This document shows, piece after piece, positions 27,362 through 32,368 of a DNA stretch of 32,368 nt. The notes under the pieces were generated by a model. It did not search any database and was not told the DNA's origin. It worked only from the letters and a program-made list of their open reading frames with translations. This DNA is from Thiobacillus sp. Its GTDB lineage: Bacteria > Pseudomonadota > Gammaproteobacteria > Burkholderiales > Thiobacillaceae. The stretch lies in assembly GCA_011391285.1 (NCBI GenBank), contig JAABQU010000110.1:1-32368 (forward strand), in the 5' to 3' direction. The translations under genes and the position numbers were made by a program. How positions within the stretch are numbered: position 1 is the stretch's first letter; each line of letters starts with the position of its first letter.

Positions 27362-27389
27362 ACAGCCGGAATCATTGGCTGAGTTGAAC

Positions 27390-27436
27390 GCGCCAGGCCG
27401 GAGTCAACACACTCCAGCGCGATCAATCTCTGGCGC
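27390..27436 (-). promoter_or_regulatory. Nested inverted repeats between rpmF and plsX
   Basis: GCGCCAG (27390-27396) pairs with CTGGCGC (27430-27436). Inside it, GGAGT (27400-27404) pairs with ACTCC (27411-27415) around a six-base loop. The structure fills the 83-base spacer between rpmF and plsX. It may adjust plsX expression relative to L32. This is a structural observation only. Confidence 0.4.
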
Positions 27437-27444
27437 TCAGGAAA

Positions 27445-27624
27445 TTATTCGCCTTTTGCCTTGACGACCTTGCGGCCACGATAAAAGCCGTTGGGGCTGA
27501 TATGGTGACGCAGGTGGGCCTCACCCGTGGTCGGCTCGACGGCCAGCGGCGGGTTGGTCAGGAAGTCGTGCGAGCGGTGCATGCCACGCTTGGACGGGGA
27601 TTTTTTGTTCTGCTGGACTGCCAT
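27445..27624 (-). CDS. rpmF: 50S ribosomal protein L32
   Basis: A 59-residue basic ribosomal protein, [20 protein letters not shown] at the start. [22 protein letters not shown] and a GFYRGRKV ending follow, both typical of proteobacterial L32. The ATG at 27624 has AAGGAG ideally placed upstream. A longer frame to 27654 is rejected. It is the second gene of the operon after yceD, an order kept in most proteobacteria. Confidence 0.98.
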   Translation of the reverse strand: MAVQQNKKSPSKRGMHRSHDFLTNPPLAVEPTTGEAHLRHHISPNGFYRGRKVVKAKGE

Positions 27625-27670
27625 TTCTTGCTCCTTTAAATCCGTTACACCCAACCGGGTGCATTAAAAA

Positions 27671-28117
27671 TTACTGCGCCCCGGGAACGGGGCATTCACC
27701 TTCTGCGTGCATCGTCGCAAGCGGCAGGCTCAACAACACTTCATCCTCAACCAGATCGACAAGACTCAAGGTCTCGCCTGCCTGGATGGCGTCACTGTCG
27801 GGCAACGCATCCAGTCGTTCCATCTCGGCCTCGTTGCGCGCCAGATACAGCGTGCGTTCGACATCAACCTTGTACGGCATGCTGCCCAGGCAACGCTGGC
27901 AGGTCAGCTGCACCTCGCCGCTCACTGCCAGTTGCAGGGACAAACTGCCCCGCTGATCCACTCGCCCAACGACTCGACAGAACAGCGTACCTTGCGTAAA
28001 TTCATGTGCAAGACGCGGAAACGCAGCCACTTCGGACCGGGTTTCCCACGACTGCGCATCTCTGCAAAAACGCCATGGATCGACCTCAACTGGCTGAAGC
28101 ATGGCGGACTCAGACAT
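27671..28117 (-). CDS. yceD: YceD family (DUF177) 23S rRNA accumulation protein
   Basis: A 148-residue YceD/DUF177 protein, associated with accumulation of 23S rRNA and normally found just before rpmF. The conserved CxxC is at Cys73 and Cys76 in VQLTCQRCLGSM. The acidic SLVDLVEDEVLLSLPLA near residues 118-134 is the second family motif. The ATG at 28117 is used. MLQPVEVDPW five codons later is an alternative, and neither has a strong ribosome binding site. It is the first gene of the 15-gene minus-strand operon, 29 bases after the -10 box of its promoter. Confidence 0.92.
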   Translation of the reverse strand: MSESAMLQPVEVDPWRFCRDAQSWETRSEVAAFPRLAHEFTQGTLFCRVVGRVDQRGSLSLQLAVSGEVQLTCQRCLGSMPYKVDVERTLYLARNEAEMERLDALPDSDAIQAGETLSLVDLVEDEVLLSLPLATMHAEGECPVPGAQ

Positions 28118-28145
28118 GACACACCCGGTTAAACATTAGCCAGCA

Positions 28146-28174
28146 ATGATATGATTTCGCGTTCTTTTTGTCAA
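28146..28174 (-). promoter_or_regulatory. Near-consensus sigma-70 promoter of the yceD-rpmF-fab operon
   Basis: On the minus strand, TTGACA (28169-28174) is an exact -35 match. TATCAT (28146-28151) is a good -10 box, exactly 17 bases away. The predicted start near 28139 gives a leader of about 22 bases before yceD. On the plus strand an overlapping TATGAT at 28150-28155 may be a -10 box for pycA, but its -35 region is weak. Confidence 0.8.
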
Positions 28175-28208
28175 AGAAACCCTAGCCTTCCCAACGTCAG
28201 GCGAGCCC

Positions 28209-29627
<1,419 letters not shown>

Positions 29628-29629
29628 AT

Positions 29630-31474
29630 ATGGCCAAAGTACACATCACCGATCTCGTCCTGCGCGACGGCCACCAGTCGCTCCTCGCCACCCGCATGCG
29701 GACGGAAGACATGCTGCCGATCTGCGGCAAGCTCGACCAGGTCGGCTTCTGGTCGCTGGAAGCCTGGGGCGGCGCCACTTTCGACGCCTGCGTCCGATTT
29801 CTGCGCGAAGATCCGTGGGAGCGCCTGCGCAAATTGCGCCGCGCGCTGCCCAACACGCAAATCCAGATGCTGCTGCGTGGACAGAACCTGCTCGGGTACC
29901 GCAACTATTCGGATGATGTGGTGCGCGCCTTTGTTCAGAAATCCGCCGACAACGGCGTCGACGTCTTCCGCGTGTTCGATGCGATGAACGATCTGCGCAA
30001 CCTGCGCGTGTCGATCGAGGCCGTGAAAGCCGCCGGCAAGCACGCCGAAGGCACGGTCTGCTACACCACCAGCCCGGTGCACGACATCCCGCATTTCGTC
30101 ACCCTCGCCAGGGGCTTGGCCGAGATGGGCTGCGACACCATCGCGATCAAGGACATGGCCGGCCTGCTCACCCCGTACACCGCGTACGACCTCGTCTGCG
30201 CGATCCGCGAAGCCACCCATCTGCCGATCCACACCCACAGCCATGCCACGTCGGGCCTGGCGCACATGACCCACATGAAGGCGGTGGAAGCGGGCGCGAC
30301 CATCATCGACACCTGCGTCGGCGCGTTCGCCGAGGGTGCCAGCCACCCCACCACGCAAAGCCTGGTGGCCGCATTTGCCGGCACCGCGTACGACACCGGG
30401 CTGTCGCTGCCGCTGATCGAGGAAATCTCGGCCTATTTCAAGGAAGTGCGCAAGAAATACTGGCAGTTCGAGTCCGAATTCACGGGCACCGATACGCGCG
30501 TGCTGATCAACCAGGTGCCGGGCGGGATGATTTCCAACCTCGCCAACCAGCTGAAGGAACAGGGCGCGCTCGACAGCATGGACGCCGTGCTCGAGGAAAT
30601 CCCGCGGGTGCGCGAGGACCTCGGCTTCCCGCCGCTGGTGACGCCCACCTCGCAGATCGTCGGCACCCAGGCCGCGCTGAACGTGCTGACCGGCGCGCGC
30701 TACAATTCAGTCACCAACGAAGTGAAGCTCTATCTTCAGGGGCGCTACGGGCAGGCGCCGGGCCACGTCAACGAGGAAGTCCGCAAGCTCGCCATCGGCG
30801 ATCTCGAGGTGACCACCTGCCGTCCGGCCGACCTGATCGCCGACGAACTCGAGAAGCTGCGTGGCGAAATTGAAGGCGTGGCCAAGTCCGACGAGGACGT
30901 GCTGACCTATGCCATGTTCCCTGAAATCGGCAAGACCTGGCTGCAGGAGCGCGCCGCCGGCAGCCTCAAGCCCGAGCAGCTGCTGCCGCCTGGCAACGCC
31001 TCACAGCAGGAATGCGCACCGCACTATGCCGCTGATGAATTCAAGATCACGCTGCACGGCGAGACCTACCACATCAAGCTGTCGGGCAGCGGTCGCAGCG
31101 ACTCCGCCCAGCGGCCCTATTTTGTGGCGATCGACGGAGTCACGGAAGAAGTGCTGGTCGAATCGCTGAACGAGGTCGCCGTCTCCGGCGGTGGCGAGAG
31201 CACCCCGCGCAAAGCCGCCGCGCCCACGCCCGGCCAGAAGCCACGCGCCAGCCATCCCGGCCACGTTACCGCCGCCATGCCAGGCACCGTCGTCGATGTG
31301 CTGGTCAGCATCGGCCAGACGGTCAAGGCCGGCGATGGCGTGCTGGTGATCGAGGCGATGAAAATGGAGAACGAGGTGCAGGCACCGATCGCCGGCGTCG
31401 TCATCAGCATCTTCGCCAAGAAAGGCGACGCGGTGACGCCGGACATGGCGCTGGTCGAGATCCAGCCGGAATAA
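29630..31474 (+). CDS. pycB: Pyruvate carboxylase subunit B (carboxyltransferase plus biotin domain)
   Basis: A 614-residue protein that transfers CO2 from biotin to pyruvate to make oxaloacetate. The carboxyltransferase barrel (about 1-300) starts VHITDLVLRDGHQSLLATRM and contains DVFRVFDAMND, AIKDMAGLLTP (the metal/carboxy-Lys region) and HTHSHATSGLAHM. The PYC_OADA domain follows to about 465. The end is a biotinyl domain with EAMKMEN, biotin on Lys578, 36 residues from the C-terminus. Annotators often call such proteins OadA. The membrane subunits OadB and OadG are absent here, and pycA is adjacent, so an anaplerotic pyruvate carboxylase is more likely than a sodium pump. Confidence 0.9.
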   Translation: MAKVHITDLVLRDGHQSLLATRMRTEDMLPICGKLDQVGFWSLEAWGGATFDACVRFLREDPWERLRKLRRALPNTQIQMLLRGQNLLGYRNYSDDVVRAFVQKSADNGVDVFRVFDAMNDLRNLRVSIEAVKAAGKHAEGTVCYTTSPVHDIPHFVTLARGLAEMGCDTIAIKDMAGLLTPYTAYDLVCAIREATHLPIHTHSHATSGLAHMTHMKAVEAGATIIDTCVGAFAEGASHPTTQSLVAAFAGTAYDTGLSLPLIEEISAYFKEVRKKYWQFESEFTGTDTRVLINQVPGGMISNLANQLKEQGALDSMDAVLEEIPRVREDLGFPPLVTPTSQIVGTQAALNVLTGARYNSVTNEVKLYLQGRYGQAPGHVNEEVRKLAIGDLEVTTCRPADLIADELEKLRGEIEGVAKSDEDVLTYAMFPEIGKTWLQERAAGSLKPEQLLPPGNASQQECAPHYAADEFKITLHGETYHIKLSGSGRSDSAQRPYFVAIDGVTEEVLVESLNEVAVSGGGESTPRKAAAPTPGQKPRASHPGHVTAAMPGTVVDVLVSIGQTVKAGDGVLVIEAMKMENEVQAPIAGVVISIFAKKGDAVTPDMALVEIQPE

Positions 31475-31481
31475 GCCGGAA

Positions 31482-32075
31482 ATGAAAGTCGTCCTGGCCT
31501 CGACCTCGCGCTACCGGCGCGAGTTGTTGTCACGGCTGCACCTCCCCTTCGAGGTGCTGTCACCCGACGTCGACGAAACCCCGCTGCCTGACGAGACGCC
31601 TTCGGCCACTGCGCTGCGGCTGTCGGTGCTGAAGGCGCAAGCCGCCGCAGCGACGCATCCCGACGCACTCATCATCGGCTCCGACCAGGTGCTAATGCTC
31701 GATTCGGAGCAGCTCGGCAAGCCCGGCAATTTCGACAACGCCTTCGCCCAGTTGAAAAAAATGCAGGGGCGCGCCATGGTGTTCCACACCGCGCTGACGC
31801 TGCTCAACAGCCGCACCAGCCACACGCAGACGCGCGACGTGCCGACCGTGGTGCACATCCGCCCGCTCACCGATGCGCAGATCGAGGCTTATCTGAAGAA
31901 AGAACAGCCCTACGACTGCGCAGGCTCAGCCAAGAGCGAGTCGCTCGGCATCGCCCTGATGGAGCGCATGGACAGCCCCGACCCCACGGCGCTGATCGGC
32001 CTGCCGCTGATGGCGCTGACCGAGATGCTCATGAACGAAGGTATCGACGTGCTGACATGTCACTCGGTGATTTGA
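31482..32075 (+). CDS. yceF: Maf/YceF family nucleotide pyrophosphatase
   Basis: A 197-residue Maf-family house-cleaning enzyme. YceF-type members hydrolyse 7-methyl-GTP, whereas YhdE-type members act on dTTP/UTP. It begins MKVVLASTSRYRRELLSRL. DVDETPLPDE, IIGSDQVLML and the catalytic LGKPG follow. The C-terminal YDCAGSAKSESLGIALMER and DPTALIGLPL match YceF more than YhdE. It starts seven bases after pycB and is followed one base later by the methylase gene. In E. coli yceF lies next to yceD-rpmF. Here it is on the other side of the promoter region, with pycAB in between. Confidence 0.92.
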   Translation: MKVVLASTSRYRRELLSRLHLPFEVLSPDVDETPLPDETPSATALRLSVLKAQAAAATHPDALIIGSDQVLMLDSEQLGKPGNFDNAFAQLKKMQGRAMVFHTALTLLNSRTSHTQTRDVPTVVHIRPLTDAQIEAYLKKEQPYDCAGSAKSESLGIALMERMDSPDPTALIGLPLMALTEMLMNEGIDVLTCHSVI

Positions 32076-32076
32076 C

Positions 32077-32368
32077 GTGGCTACCCTCTACCTGATCCCG
32101 GTGCCGCTGGGTCCGGTCAGCCCGGACGCCTGCCTGCCGCCGGACACCTTGGCCGTTGCGCGCCAGCTCGACCACTTCGTCGTCGAACGCGCCAAGACCG
32201 CGCGCGCCCATCTCAAGGCCATGGGCCACCCGCAGCCGATCCAGGCGCTACAGATCGAGGAGCTCAACGAACACACGCCAGCCGCCGCCATCCCGCAGTT
32301 GCTGGCGCCGCTCAAGGCCGGGCACGACGTCGGCCTGCTGTCAGAAGCAGGCTGTCCCGCCGTGGCCG
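32077..32368 (+). CDS. SAM-dependent methyltransferase, RsmI/tetrapyrrole-methylase fold (partial)
   Basis: An open frame starts at a GTG one base after the yceF stop and runs off the right edge after 97 codons. The opening ATLYLIPVPLGPVSPDACLP resembles the first strand of the RsmI (YraL) family, which methylates C1402 of 16S rRNA. GLLSEAGCPAVA matches the SAM-binding GLISDAGTP-type motif, but with Glu and Cys in place of Asp and Thr. The middle (LDHFVVERAKTARAHLKAMG) differs from true RsmI, so it is probably the RsmI-like paralogue seen beside maf in betaproteobacteria. Its substrate is unknown. Confidence 0.78.
   Translation, partial: MATLYLIPVPLGPVSPDACLPPDTLAVARQLDHFVVERAKTARAHLKAMGHPQPIQALQIEELNEHTPAAAIPQLLAPLKAGHDVGLLSEAGCPAVA

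Noticed and set aside
26357..27382. Plus-strand open frame of 341 codons opposite plsX
   Set aside because: Overlaps PlsX almost exactly on the other strand and has a His/Gln/Gly-rich shadow composition.
29630..31474. Oxaloacetate decarboxylase sodium pump alpha subunit (OadA)
   Set aside because: The domain order is the same as in OadA, but no OadB or OadG is next to it and a biotin carboxylase gene is. Pyruvate carboxylase is the better reading.

Overview
The window is a 32.4 kb piece of a GC-rich betaproteobacterial chromosome. Protein content and gene order suggest a Nitrosomonadales or Thiobacillus-like organism. Supporting signs are a sigma-32-type promoter and no CIRCE element ahead of grpE-dnaK-dnaJ, the yceD-rpmF-plsX-fab run, the fabF/pabC/mltG/tmk/holB/pilZ/tatD order, and a two-subunit pyruvate carboxylase. 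The genus is inferred from these features and not proven. I see no prophage, insertion sequence, CRISPR array or plasmid gene. The region is almost entirely housekeeping DNA and is about 90% coding.

Layout. (1) 1-4034, minus strand: an operon rnm (RNase AM, PHP domain) - yciO - M50 site-2 protease - trpS - flavodoxin-like protein, the last running off the left edge. (2) 4155-6510, plus strand: yciB, yciI and bolA (overlapping), a periplasmic parvulin, and a short gene for a divergent Hfq. (3) 6512-10442: a GT39/ArnT-like glycosyltransferase, a PAP2 phosphatase, a VTT/TVP38 membrane protein and a DPMS-like GT2. I read these as a candidate undecaprenyl-phosphate-sugar locus. (4) 10468-10558: tRNA-Ser(GGA), minus strand, with its own promoter. 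(5) 10656-14451: the chaperone operon grpE-dnaK-dnaJ behind a sigma-32-type promoter, with a terminator hairpin between dnaK and dnaJ. (6) 14597-16086: an exported GlcG/HbpS-family protein and tcdA. (7) 16134-28117, minus strand: 15 consecutive genes, yceD-rpmF-plsX-fabH-fabD-fabG-acpP-fabF-pabB-pabC-mltG-tmk-holB-pilZ-tatD, behind a near-consensus sigma-70 promoter at 28146-28174. (8) 28209-32368, plus strand: pycA-pycB (pyruvate carboxylase), a Maf/YceF nucleotide pyrophosphatase, and the start of an RsmI-like methylase.

How the genes work together. Region 7 joins ribosome supply (L32, YceD), phospholipid and fatty-acid initiation and elongation (PlsX, FabH/D/G/F, ACP), the p-aminobenzoate step of folate synthesis (PabB/PabC), peptidoglycan strand termination (MltG), dTMP kinase, the clamp-loader delta' subunit and a PilZ protein. 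It is in effect a growth operon, with many 1-4 base stop/start overlaps that imply translational coupling. Three of its genes use TTG starts and one uses GTG.

The most unusual items are: the divergent Hfq with a two-residue insertion and an altered distal-face residue, preceded by a strong leader hairpin; the self-contained lipid-linked-sugar locus; a dispersed 13-nt repeat in the leaders of trpS and dnaJ, both of which lack Shine-Dalgarno sequences; the TTGA-coupled starts of fabH and pabB; and PabB carrying Ala where E. coli PabB has its catalytic Lys274. I found no clearly novel multi-gene defence or mobile system.
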